Shown here: positions 32,028 to 41,114 of the stretch, piece by piece
Layout of the letters: each line of letters begins with the position of its first letter
Position numbering within the stretch: the first letter of the stretch is position 1
NCBI RefSeq assembly: GCF_900116425.1
Contig: NZ_FPAS01000001.1
Span: 1,061,185 to 1,125,184 of the forward strand
Source of the DNA: Lishizhenia tianjinensis
GTDB lineage: Bacteria; Bacteroidota; Bacteroidia; Flavobacteriales_D; Crocinitomicaceae
Reading direction: 5' to 3'
DNA: 64,000 bases
The notes under the pieces: model-generated
Databases searched by the model: none
What the model was told of the DNA's origin: nothing
The model's input: only the letters and a program-made list of their open reading frames with translations
Program-made: the position numbers and the translations under genes

Positions 32028-34124
32028 TTATTGAATTGAAATAAAACGATTTGTACTGATTTGATAATAACTAAAAGTTTCTCCTGCGTAAAGGATAAAC
32101 AAATCCTCATCTTGTTGTTTAATTCTATGATAAATCGGCGGAACAACTACCTCTCCTTTAACGTTAATGATTCCCATTCTATTGTTTTGGTTAACCACCA
32201 ACAATTCATCTGTTAAATAGCGGATATCCATGTATTCTGCAGGAATAACAAACTCGCCCATCTCGTTGATAGCACCGTATTTACTATTTTGTTGCACAAT
32301 ACCTATGCCCGATCTAAAGCTCTCGGCATATTCGTATTGGTAAGGAATAATCAAACGTGTTGTTAAGTTGGTATAGCCCCATCCATTTCCTTTGGTTATC
32401 GCTATTAGCTTTCCATAATCTCCTATGTAACTAAACACAGCTGGTATCACTACTTTCCCCAATGAATCTATCATTCCGTATTTTCCGGCCTGATTGATAC
32501 GAGCATAGTTATTTCTAAACTCAGCCAATTCCTGTGCATTATCGAATACGTCAAAGGTTTGTGCATCAATAATCATATTTCCACGTGCGTCTACATAACC
32601 TATTTTACCATTTTTCATGAATAAAATACGATTACTTGACAACACTCCTATTTCGTCCAAAGGTTCTAAGATAACCTCATCGTAGTTCACATCAACCAGT
32701 TTTTGATACCCATATTTTTTCGCCTTCAACACCTCATCAGAAAGCCAAATTAAATCTTCATATCTCGGTTGTAAATAATAAGTACCATCCTTGTATATGT
32801 AGCCTACTTTACCATTTTCTGTAACTTTTGCAACGCCATCATTGAAGGAATATGCTTCTTGGTAAATAGGATCTAACAAAGTACTTCCAAAGGCATCGTA
32901 GTAACCGTAGAGTTGACCTTCTTTCTTACCGTAACACATACCTTCCATAAACGGACCTAAATCTTCAAAAATGGTAGGAATTACCATCTCTCCTGTTCTG
33001 TCTATCATTCCCATTTTACCGTTCATTTCAACCACTGCTCTACCGTTCACAAAGTCATAAGCATCGTCAAAAACATAGTCGGCCACTTGCACTCCGGTTT
33101 TATCAATATAACCGTATAATCCATCCTTTTCTACTATGGCCATACCTTCTTTAAAGAAACCTGCAGATAAAAACTGCGCTTCCACCACTAAGCTTCCTTT
33201 AGAATCCATGTAACCATACTTCCCATCTATTTGTATCGGCAATAAATCTTCCTCTACCAAAGCCAACTCCTTTTCTACCTTATCTCCAAAAGGAAAGGCA
33301 GGGTATTTCTTTTTGAACTTCTCTATACTTGTTTTGGAATAATCTACGGTAGAAAGTTTATACAACTTCATCCAAGCTTCATTTACCCTTGGGTGATTAG
33401 AATACCTACTTACAAATTGCGCATATTCTTCTATAGAATGATTAGGAATACTTAATTCGTACACTTGATCTTGCGCATACTTTCTATACGGCGAGTTGGG
33501 ATAACTCAAAGAAAACTTATGGAAAGCCTCTACTGTACCTTCTTTTGTGTTTTCTGAAAACTGAGTTCTGAAATAATCACGTTGAATTTCGTCGGCAAAT
33601 ACTGAGGTAGGATATTTACTTAAAAACTCTTGATATCCCTTATTACTGTCATCCGCCTTAGCAATAATATATGCCAATTGATCGCGCAAAAAAACCGCAC
33701 TATCTACATACTTGCTCTCTGTATGCGTATTGATGTAGTAATTGTAACGCGCTATGGTATTTTCTTCTTGAACTTTCAAGAAGTATTTCTCGTTAATGTC
33801 TGCCCTTAAACTTCTTAAAGAATCTATGGAATAATCATAGTTCTCTTTGTACTCCAATATGGTTTTGGGCTCTAAATCTACATAAGCGTTTATCGCCGTA
33901 TTCACCATTAGGTAGGCCTTATCTAAATCTGTGAAAGGATTGTCTCCCCTACTATACAAAGCAGCCAAAGCAAAACTTGCTAGCGTAGAATCTCTTTGAA
34001 CTACTTTCTCTAACTTCTCTTTTGCTTCGAAGTAATTGTACGCTTGCATGGCTTCAAAACCTTTTTTCGTTGCACAGCCTGCAATCATTACAGTTCCTAG
34101 GAAAATATATAATGCTTTCTTCAT
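32028..34124 (-). CDS. WG-repeat lipoprotein with N-terminal helical repeats
   Basis: This is a lipoprotein of 698 residues. The start is set at ATG 34124 (MKKALYIFLGTVMIAGCATK), which opens a signal peptide with lipobox MIAGC; an upstream ATG at 34172 would bury it. Residues about 20-290 read as tetratricopeptide-like helices (EAKEKLEKVVQRDS, FLSKYPTSVFADEI). Residues about 300-690 are roughly ten WG repeats (GKYGYMDSKGSLVVEAQFLSA and variants such as GKMGMIDRTGEMVIP). Both parts usually mediate protein contacts. Its role is unknown. It leads the operon with the TonB-like and AAC(3)-like genes. Confidence 0.85.
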   Translation of the reverse strand: MKKALYIFLGTVMIAGCATKKGFEAMQAYNYFEAKEKLEKVVQRDSTLASFALAALYSRGDNPFTDLDKAYLMVNTAINAYVDLEPKTILEYKENYDYSIDSLRSLRADINEKYFLKVQEENTIARYNYYINTHTESKYVDSAVFLRDQLAYIIAKADDSNKGYQEFLSKYPTSVFADEIQRDYFRTQFSENTKEGTVEAFHKFSLSYPNSPYRKYAQDQVYELSIPNHSIEEYAQFVSRYSNHPRVNEAWMKLYKLSTVDYSKTSIEKFKKKYPAFPFGDKVEKELALVEEDLLPIQIDGKYGYMDSKGSLVVEAQFLSAGFFKEGMAIVEKDGLYGYIDKTGVQVADYVFDDAYDFVNGRAVVEMNGKMGMIDRTGEMVIPTIFEDLGPFMEGMCYGKKEGQLYGYYDAFGSTLLDPIYQEAYSFNDGVAKVTENGKVGYIYKDGTYYLQPRYEDLIWLSDEVLKAKKYGYQKLVDVNYDEVILEPLDEIGVLSSNRILFMKNGKIGYVDARGNMIIDAQTFDVFDNAQELAEFRNNYARINQAGKYGMIDSLGKVVIPAVFSYIGDYGKLIAITKGNGWGYTNLTTRLIIPYQYEYAESFRSGIGIVQQNSKYGAINEMGEFVIPAEYMDIRYLTDELLVVNQNNRMGIINVKGEVVVPPIYHRIKQQDEDLFILYAGETFSYYQISTNRFISIQ

Positions 34125-34174
34125 TTTAGTTGTCTCAAAAATATTAAGAAATGATTTTCTGATTAGGCCCAAAA

Positions 34175-34206
34175 ATAAGAAAAGCAGATTGATTTATTAT
34201 CTGCTT
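34175..34206 (-). terminator. Intrinsic terminator of the lon/DEAD-box operon
   Basis: AAGCAGAT (34182-34189) pairs with ATCTGCTT (34199-34206). On the minus strand the hairpin is followed by TTCTTATTTTT, 9 bp after the helicase stop at 34215. Confidence 0.75.
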
Positions 34207-34214
34207 CTCTTCTT

Positions 34215-35444
34215 TTACCATTTATCTTTTGTGCCGAATTCTTCGTTGGCTTTGTTGAGTAGACTCTGCCAATCGTCTGAACCGTCATCACTGTCATCTA
34301 TTATCGATTTATACTCCATTTTTGAGATTTCGTAAACCTCTATCTCATTACCGGTGTATTCTTCTATAGCCTCTAGGTATTCTTTTTCTTGTGGACTACA
34401 AAAAGCGATGGCCCATCCCTTTTCTTTACCACGTCCTGTTCTACCTACACGGTGAACATAGTTTTCTGGTTCTTCTGGTAAATCATAATTCACCACATAA
34501 CCCACACCCGGAATATCTATTCCTCGCGCAGCAACATCTGTAGTGATCAACACCTTACATTCTCCAGATTTGAATTTAGAAAGAATGGAAAATCTATCTT
34601 TTTGTTCAACATCACCGTGAATCGTCTCTGCTTCAATAGCCACACGTTCCATCGCTTTTTTCACACGCTCGGCTCTCACCTTGGTACGTACAAAAACGAT
34701 TAACTTTTGCTCTTCATTTTCTTTGATTAAATTTTCCAAGAAAAAGCGTTTGTCGTCCATCTCTACAAAGGCTACACTGTGCTCTATATTCTTGGCTACA
34801 GGATTCTTTGGAGAGATTTGTATACGAATGGCATTACGCACTAAGTCGTAGGCCAATTCTTTGATCTTTTTATTAATCGTTGCAGAAAAGAACAAAGTCT
34901 GACGTTTCTTAGGAATGTGACGCATCACATCTTTGATATCCTTGATAAAACCAAGGTCCAACATGTGATCGGCTTCATCCAAGACCAATACTTTAAGTCC
35001 AGAAATATCCAAGTGTTTTTGAGCGATTAAATCAAACATACGTCCTGGCGTAGAAATCACTACATCTACTCCATTGTTCAACTGTGCAATTTGCTGATCT
35101 TGTTCTACACCACCGTAAATCGCAGCCACTTTCACCTTAATGTGTCTGGCCACATCTTTATACACTTCTTCAATTTGCTTGGCCAACTCACGGGTTGGAA
35201 CCATAACCAAAGTATGTACAGTTTTTTTGGCGTATTTACTCTGTTTGTTTTGCAGTATCAACTCCAAAGTTGGAATTACAAAACTTGCCGTTTTACCGGT
35301 ACCCGTTTGCGCAATGGCCAACACATCTTCTCCATCCAAAATCGGTTTAATGGCTTTAAATTGTATGTCTGTAGGACGATTCCATCCTAAAGCCTCTAAC
35401 CTTTCCTTAATTTCAGGAGCTATTTTGTAATCCTTAAACTTCAT
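34215..35444 (-). CDS. DEAD-box RNA helicase
   Basis: This is an ATP-dependent RNA helicase of 409 residues with both RecA domains and a short acidic tail. The motifs are the Q motif (GWNRPTDIQ), I (AQTGTGKT), Ia (PTRELAKQ), II (LDEADHM), III (SATI), V (TDVAARGIDIP) and VI (HRVGRTGR). Such enzymes remodel RNA in ribosome assembly, cold adaptation or mRNA decay. It starts one base after the lon stop codon, so translation is probably coupled and the gene should respond to the same promoter as lon. Confidence 0.93.
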   Translation of the reverse strand: MKFKDYKIAPEIKERLEALGWNRPTDIQFKAIKPILDGEDVLAIAQTGTGKTASFVIPTLELILQNKQSKYAKKTVHTLVMVPTRELAKQIEEVYKDVARHIKVKVAAIYGGVEQDQQIAQLNNGVDVVISTPGRMFDLIAQKHLDISGLKVLVLDEADHMLDLGFIKDIKDVMRHIPKKRQTLFFSATINKKIKELAYDLVRNAIRIQISPKNPVAKNIEHSVAFVEMDDKRFFLENLIKENEEQKLIVFVRTKVRAERVKKAMERVAIEAETIHGDVEQKDRFSILSKFKSGECKVLITTDVAARGIDIPGVGYVVNYDLPEEPENYVHRVGRTGRGKEKGWAIAFCSPQEKEYLEAIEEYTGNEIEVYEISKMEYKSIIDDSDDGSDDWQSLLNKANEEFGTKDKW

Positions 35445-35445
35445 C

Positions 35446-37890
35446 TTAATCTATACTAACTGGATTTTTAACCTTCGTTTCTAATAACGCAATATCTAAA
35501 ACTTCTTTCATATTCGTTACAAAATGGAAAGTTAATCCTTTTAGATAATCTTCTTTTATTTCTTCTATGTCTTGTCTGTTCTTTTCACACAAGATGATTT
35601 CTTTGATCTTCGCTCTTTTGGCTGCCAAGATTTTTTCCTTGATTCCTCCTACAGGCAATACTTCACCTCTTAAAGTAATCTCTCCGGTCATGGCCAAGTA
35701 TTTCTTCACTTTACGTTGCGTGAACAAACTCGCCAAAGAAGTCAACATAGTAATACCCGCTGACGGACCATCTTTTGGTGTTGCACCCTCTGGCACGTGA
35801 ATGTGAACATTGTGATTTTCGAATACCTCTTGCTTTAACCCAAACCAATCTGCGTGCGCTTTCAAGTATTCCAAGGCAATTACAGCACTCTCTTTCATTA
35901 CATCACCCAGGTTACCTGTAAGGGTTAGTTTTCCTTTCCCTTTCGTAATTAAGGATTCAATGAACAATATGTCTCCACCCACAGAAGTCCAAGCCAAACC
36001 TGTAACTACACCTGCCGTTTCGTTGTTATCGTACTTGGTTCTTCCTCTACCTGGACCCAATACTTTTTTGATGTGTTCTAAAGAAAGTTTTGTTACGTAT
36101 TCTTCTTCTAAAGCAATTTGCTTGGCTCGGTTACGTACCAACTTAGAAATGATTTTATCCAAACCACGTACACCACTTTCGGCTGTGTACTCCTCAACTA
36201 CAAATTCTAATAGTTTTTTAGAGATACTGAATTGACCTTTCTTCACCCCATGATTCCCCAATTGTTTTGGAATCAAGTGTTGCTTAGCAATTTCTATTTT
36301 CTCTTCAACCGTATAACCATTCACCTCTATGATTTCCATACGGTCTCTCAACGGACCTTGAATGGTACTTAAATCATTCGCTGTGGCAATGAACAAAACA
36401 TTAGACAAGTCGTATTCTGTTTCTACATAATTATCGTAGAACTCAGTATTTTGCTCTGGATCCAATACTTCTAGTAAAGCAGAAGATGGATCTCCGTGGT
36501 TGCTTCTACCCAACTTATCTATCTCATCCAATACAAAAACTGGATTAGAACTTTTGGCCTTTTTAATGTTTTGAATCACACGACCTGGCATAGCCCCTAT
36601 GTAGGTTTTTCTGTGACCACGAATCTCGCTTTCATCGTGTACACCCCCTAAGGACATACGTACATATTCTCTACCTAAAGACTCTGCAATACTTTTTCCT
36701 AAAGAAGTTTTACCCACTCCTGGAGGTCCGTAAAAACAAAGTATAGGCGATTTCATATCTTTCTTCAATTTCAATACGGCAAGGTATTCTAAGATACGCT
36801 CTTTCACCTTTTCTAACCCGTAGTGATCTCTATCCAATATCTTCGCGGCACGCTTGATGTTCAAGTTGTCTTTCGAGTACTCACCCCAAGGAAGTTCTAA
36901 AAGTAAATCCAAGTAGTTCATTTGAACGGTGTACTCAGCAGATTGTGGATTCATGCGTTCCACTTTTTGCAATTCTTTTAAAAAGATCTGCGCAACTTTT
37001 TTGTTCCACTTTTTCTTTTCAGCGCGTTCTTGCATGCGCTTGAATTCTTCCTCTTGCGGATTACCACCCAATTCATCTTGTATGGTTCTCATTTGCTGGT
37101 GCAAGTAGTACTCACGCTGTTGCTTGTCCAAATCTTGCTTAACACGCGTTTGAATTTCATTACGCATTTCCAAGGCTTGCGCTTCGGCAGTTAAGTGTTC
37201 CAAGACTTTCATTGCACGTGCTTTCAAATCGCTTTCCTCTAACATTTCTTGCTTCTGGGTAACATCAGCATTCATGTTGGAAGAAATGAAATTCAATAAG
37301 AAAGTTGGACTCTCTATGTTTTTAATAGCGAATTGCGCTTCAGAAGGAATATTTGGAGAATCTTTGATGATGCGCAATGCCAAATCTTTCATGGTATCGA
37401 TAATTGCATCAAACTCCTCATCTTCTTTCGGGAATTTAGCTTCTTTAAAGTAAGAAACCTTTGCCTTGAAATAAGGCTCTGATTGAACAGGAGTTTCTAA
37501 TTTGAAACGTCTTTTCCCTTGAATAATAACTGTGCTAGAACCGTCTGGCATCTTCAGCAAACGAACGATTTGTGCAACCGTTCCTACTTCGTGCATATCT
37601 GCGAACTCTGGTCTTTCCTCCGCTGAATTCTTTTGAGAAAGAACCCCTATGATTTTAGAACCATCATTTGCCTCTTGTATCAATTTTAAAGACTTATCTC
37701 TTCCTACGGTGATAGGAATAACAACTCCTGGAAAAAGAACATTATTTCTCAAAGGCAGTATGGCTAACTCCTCTGGAAAATCTTGGTTGTTCATTGTTTC
37801 CTCCTCCTCTGGTGTGATTAACGGAATAAACTCTGCGTCGGCATCCATAGGACCATTAAAATTGAACATATCATCAAAAATTTTACTCAT
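35446..37890 (-). CDS. lon: ATP-dependent Lon protease
   Basis: Lon is a cytoplasmic AAA+ serine protease that degrades misfolded and regulatory proteins. In its 814 residues the LON N-terminal domain (about 40-235) is followed by a coiled coil, the AAA+ module (Walker A GPPGVGKTS, Walker B VFVLDEIDK) and the protease domain with the catalytic Ser in PKDGPSAGITM and Lys in GGIKEKILAAKRA. A 40-residue acidic leader precedes the LON domain, as in other Bacteroidota. The intergenic region upstream holds a CTGACAGAATGGC element at 37908-37920 that may be a stress-response site. Confidence 0.97.
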   Translation of the reverse strand: MSKIFDDMFNFNGPMDADAEFIPLITPEEEETMNNQDFPEELAILPLRNNVLFPGVVIPITVGRDKSLKLIQEANDGSKIIGVLSQKNSAEERPEFADMHEVGTVAQIVRLLKMPDGSSTVIIQGKRRFKLETPVQSEPYFKAKVSYFKEAKFPKEDEEFDAIIDTMKDLALRIIKDSPNIPSEAQFAIKNIESPTFLLNFISSNMNADVTQKQEMLEESDLKARAMKVLEHLTAEAQALEMRNEIQTRVKQDLDKQQREYYLHQQMRTIQDELGGNPQEEEFKRMQERAEKKKWNKKVAQIFLKELQKVERMNPQSAEYTVQMNYLDLLLELPWGEYSKDNLNIKRAAKILDRDHYGLEKVKERILEYLAVLKLKKDMKSPILCFYGPPGVGKTSLGKSIAESLGREYVRMSLGGVHDESEIRGHRKTYIGAMPGRVIQNIKKAKSSNPVFVLDEIDKLGRSNHGDPSSALLEVLDPEQNTEFYDNYVETEYDLSNVLFIATANDLSTIQGPLRDRMEIIEVNGYTVEEKIEIAKQHLIPKQLGNHGVKKGQFSISKKLLEFVVEEYTAESGVRGLDKIISKLVRNRAKQIALEEEYVTKLSLEHIKKVLGPGRGRTKYDNNETAGVVTGLAWTSVGGDILFIESLITKGKGKLTLTGNLGDVMKESAVIALEYLKAHADWFGLKQEVFENHNVHIHVPEGATPKDGPSAGITMLTSLASLFTQRKVKKYLAMTGEITLRGEVLPVGGIKEKILAAKRAKIKEIILCEKNRQDIEEIKEDYLKGLTFHFVTNMKEVLDIALLETKVKNPVSID

Positions 37891-37907
37891 ATTATAAATA
37901 GGCTTGC

Positions 37908-37920
37908 GCCATTCTGTCAG
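37908..37920 (-). promoter_or_regulatory. Possible regulatory element upstream of lon
   Basis: On the minus strand this reads CTGACAGAATGGC, 18 bp before the lon ATG. The two TGNC-like halves separated by AGAA suggest a bound regulator, but no known site is matched with certainty. Confidence 0.2.
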
Positions 37921-37930
37921 TGTATATAAA

Positions 37931-37980
37931 AAATATCCGCCTCATACACCTTAAAACGATGTATGTAAAAGCGGATATAT
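37931..37980 (-). terminator. Intrinsic terminator of the arginase-argS-glmU operon
   Basis: The outer stem ATATCCGC (37933-37940) pairs with GCGGATAT (37971-37978), and an inner CATACA/TGTATG stem closes the loop. On the minus strand a run of Ts follows (complement of 37926-37932), downstream of the stop at 38029. Confidence 0.7.
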
Positions 37981-38028
37981 AATGTGGCAACTGCTGTGCC
38001 AAGCAAATGTGTATGTAATATTGGCGTA

Positions 38029-39183
38029 TTAGTGACTAAAATTGTCAGCTACATACTTCAAAATATCTTTGTCTTCTTGCGTTAATGAAATTCCTCTTCT
38101 TCCCATCATGTTTTCGGCAACTTCAAAGGCTTTATCGATTTTAAAATTCACAAAACCATCACTACCTCCCCATGCAAAAGATGGAATGTACTTAGGTGGA
38201 AAATCTCCCCCATAAACATTGGCTGAAACACCAACTACAGTAGCTGTATTAAACATAGTATTGATACCACATTTGCTGTGATCTCCCATACAAACGCCCA
38301 TGAACTGAACATTGGTAGCATCTATACTTTCGCTTTCATAGCTGTAGGCTTTTACCAAACCATAGTTGTTCTTCAAATTTGAAGAGTTGGTATCTGCACC
38401 TAAGTTACACCATTCACCAACTAAAGAGTTTCCTAAAAATCCGTCGTGACCTTTGTTTGAGTAAGCTTGGAAAACAACGTTATTTACCTCTCCTCCTACT
38501 TTACAATGCTCACCTAAACTGGTTGCACCATACACTTTAGTTGCTAATTTCAAGGCACTGTGTTCGGCCATAGCCAAAGCTCCACGCACTACAGAACCTT
38601 CCATAATTTCAGCATCTTTACCTACGTAAATAGGTCCAGACTTCGTATTTAAAATACACGCTTCAACCACAGCACCTTCTTCTAAAAAGATTTGAGAAGC
38701 ATCACCTATAACGGTGTTACTTTCAGAAAGTGGTTGACTGGTTTTCCCTTGGGTATAAGCTGCAAAATCTGCAGCCAATACTTCTGCGTTTTTCTGGTAG
38801 ATATCCCAACGCTCTTCGAGAATAACCAAATCTTCTATCTGAACATGATTTGCTGTATCTAAGGATAAACTTTCACCTCTAAATGCTATCCATTCTTCAC
38901 CTTGAAAAATTGCTTCACCTGTTGCCAAGTTTTGCATTTTTGCAATTAAATCTGAAGAAGGAATAACAGCAGCATTCACAAAGAAATTATCCTCTGTAAG
39001 TACTGCTGGATATTTTTTACTCAAATACTCTTCGGTAACATAACTCACTTGTGCATCGGGTAGGTACATCTCCCAACGTTGATTGTTGGTAAACATTCCC
39101 ATACGCAAGTTCCCTACTGGCCTGGTTAAAGTCAGTGGAGCAAATTTTAAATGCTTTCCGTTATCGTGAAGAATAATATTCAT
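38029..39183 (-). CDS. GlmU-like sugar-nucleotidyltransferase family protein
   Basis: This is a cytoplasmic protein of 384 residues of the GlmU-family group found in Bacteroidota. The N-terminal nucleotidyltransferase-like domain carries LTRPVGNLRMGMF near residue 20. A left-handed beta-helix follows from about residue 165 (hexapeptide-type turns around VGKDAEIMEGSVVRGA). It lacks the full set of GlmU motifs, so uridylyl- or acetyltransferase activity on a hexose phosphate is plausible but not certain. It lies 10 bp after argS and ends the arginase operon. Confidence 0.85.
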   Translation of the reverse strand: MNIILHDNGKHLKFAPLTLTRPVGNLRMGMFTNNQRWEMYLPDAQVSYVTEEYLSKKYPAVLTEDNFFVNAAVIPSSDLIAKMQNLATGEAIFQGEEWIAFRGESLSLDTANHVQIEDLVILEERWDIYQKNAEVLAADFAAYTQGKTSQPLSESNTVIGDASQIFLEEGAVVEACILNTKSGPIYVGKDAEIMEGSVVRGALAMAEHSALKLATKVYGATSLGEHCKVGGEVNNVVFQAYSNKGHDGFLGNSLVGEWCNLGADTNSSNLKNNYGLVKAYSYESESIDATNVQFMGVCMGDHSKCGINTMFNTATVVGVSANVYGGDFPPKYIPSFAWGGSDGFVNFKIDKAFEVAENMMGRRGISLTQEDKDILKYVADNFSH

Positions 39184-39193
39184 GGTGTCTTTT

Positions 39194-41095
39194 TTACATT
39201 CTATTCGGTACCTTAATACCCAATAATAACATGGCTTGTTTGATTACTTTGGCAACATTAGCACTTAAGGCCAATCTCAATTGCTTTAATTCTTCGTTTG
39301 GCTCATTTAAGATGTACACACTTTGGTAGAAGGTATTATACAATTTCACCAATTCGAAGGTATAGTTTGCAATTAATGCCGGACTGTGATTCTTCCCTGC
39401 TTCAGCAACAGTTTCTGGGAAGCTGGCCAACAACTTGATCAACTCTTTTTCTTGCGCTCCGTATGCTGTTGTATTAAATGCTTTCAACTCACCTGCCTTG
39501 CTCAATAAGGATTGAATTCTAGCGTGTGCATATTGAATGAAGGGAGCTGTATTTCCATTTAAGTCTATCGACTCTTTAGGATCGAACTTCATACGTTTTT
39601 GTGGATCTACTTTCAATAAGAAATATTTCAATCCACCTAAACCTATCATTTCATACAAGTCGTTACGCTCTTCTTCTGATAATCCATCTAAGTGACCTCT
39701 TTCTTTGGTAGATTCCATGGCGTCGTGTACGACTTCTGCCATCAAATCATCCGCGTCTACTACTTTACCTTCACGTGATTTCATTTTACCATCTGGTAAA
39801 TCAACCATACCGTAAGACAAGTGGAAACAGCTATCTGCCCATGAGTATCCTAATTTCTTAAGTACCAAGAACAATACTTTAAAGTGGTAATCTTGTTCGT
39901 TACCCACTGTATAAACGATACCATTTAAGTCTGGATAATCTCTAAATCTATCGAAAGCAGTACCTAGATCCTGGGTCATGTAAACCGCAGTTCCATCTGC
40001 TCTTAACAATAATTTTTCATCTAAACCTTCGTCGGTAAGATCTACCCAAACACTACCATCTTCTTTTTTGAAGAACAATCCTTTTTCTAATCCTTCTAAG
40101 ACAAGGTCTTTACCGATTAGGAAAGTATCCGATTCGTAGTACATTTTATCGAAGTCAACCCCCATACGTTCGTAAGTAGAAGCGAAACCTTCATACACCC
40201 AACCGTTCATGGTACTCCACAACAAGTATGTTTGCGGGTCTTTTGCTTCCCACTTCACCAACATCTCTTGCGCTTCTTGCAACAAGCTGGTTTCATTCTT
40301 CGTGAACCCTGCCAATTTACTTCTCAAAGAGTTGTATTTTGACTTATCAGCTACTGCATCTGTTTCTGAAATTAAAGCAATTAACTTCTCCACATTTTCA
40401 GCTTCTTCAGCATCAAAACCTCCTTCAGCCAATTTTTCTTCTGCTAAAGCACAAGCTTCCTTGATCAACTGGTTTTCGAACTCCACGTAGTATTTACCTA
40501 CAAAGTGATCTCCTTTAACACCTGTAGTTTGTGGCGTTTCTTTTTGTCCGTTGGCATCCTCTGGAGCAAACTTCTGCCACGCCAGCATACTCTTACAAAT
40601 GTGTATACCTCTATCGTTAACAATTTGCGTTTTGATCACTTTATGACCGTTGGCTTTCAAGATTTCGGCAACACTGTAACCCAAGAAGTTATTTCTTAAG
40701 TGACCTAAGTGCAAAGGTTTGTTAGTATTTGGAGAAGAATATTCCACCATCAACGTGTCTCCACTATTTTCTGGCCTAAAACCAAAGCGAGCATCAGCAT
40801 CCATGTTTTTCAATTCTGCCAACCAGAATTCTTTGTTAATCACAAGGTTTAAAAACCCTTTAACCACATTGTACGCTTCTAACTCTTCTACATGTTCAAC
40901 AAGGTAAGCTCCAACTTTCTCCCCTACTTCTTCGGGTTTAGTTTTCAGCATTTTTACGAAAGGGAAAGTTACCAATGTAATATCTCCTTCGAACTCTTTT
41001 CTTGTCTTCTGAAATTGAACCAGGTTTTCACTAATTTCCTGTCCAAAAATCTCTGTAGCAGCACCCAATAAAAGTGCTTTAATTTTATTCTCCAT
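39194..41095 (-). CDS. argS: Arginyl-tRNA synthetase
   Basis: ArgRS joins arginine to its tRNA. This is a class I synthetase of 633 residues, with the N-terminal Add1 domain (1-105), the HIGH motif as HLGH in SSPNTNKPLHLGHLRNN, the KMSKS-like KMKSREGKV and a C-terminal anticodon-binding helical domain with the usual ending VANLA-like helices (LLGIKVPNRM). The length is somewhat above average through an insert around 215-265. It sits 19 bp after the arginase gene, which links two arginine-using proteins. Confidence 0.96.
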   Translation of the reverse strand: MENKIKALLLGAATEIFGQEISENLVQFQKTRKEFEGDITLVTFPFVKMLKTKPEEVGEKVGAYLVEHVEELEAYNVVKGFLNLVINKEFWLAELKNMDADARFGFRPENSGDTLMVEYSSPNTNKPLHLGHLRNNFLGYSVAEILKANGHKVIKTQIVNDRGIHICKSMLAWQKFAPEDANGQKETPQTTGVKGDHFVGKYYVEFENQLIKEACALAEEKLAEGGFDAEEAENVEKLIALISETDAVADKSKYNSLRSKLAGFTKNETSLLQEAQEMLVKWEAKDPQTYLLWSTMNGWVYEGFASTYERMGVDFDKMYYESDTFLIGKDLVLEGLEKGLFFKKEDGSVWVDLTDEGLDEKLLLRADGTAVYMTQDLGTAFDRFRDYPDLNGIVYTVGNEQDYHFKVLFLVLKKLGYSWADSCFHLSYGMVDLPDGKMKSREGKVVDADDLMAEVVHDAMESTKERGHLDGLSEEERNDLYEMIGLGGLKYFLLKVDPQKRMKFDPKESIDLNGNTAPFIQYAHARIQSLLSKAGELKAFNTTAYGAQEKELIKLLASFPETVAEAGKNHSPALIANYTFELVKLYNTFYQSVYILNEPNEELKQLRLALSANVAKVIKQAMLLLGIKVPNRM

Positions 41096-41114
41096 CTTCT
41101 ATCTTCTCTAACGT

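Noticed and set aside
31407..32039. Open frame of 210 codons on the plus strand, opposite the TonB-like gene
   Set aside because: The peptide is an Ile/Tyr/Phe/Leu-rich shadow of the Lys/Glu-rich spacer on the minus strand. The minus-strand gene is fixed by its membrane segment and C-terminal domain and by operon contacts.
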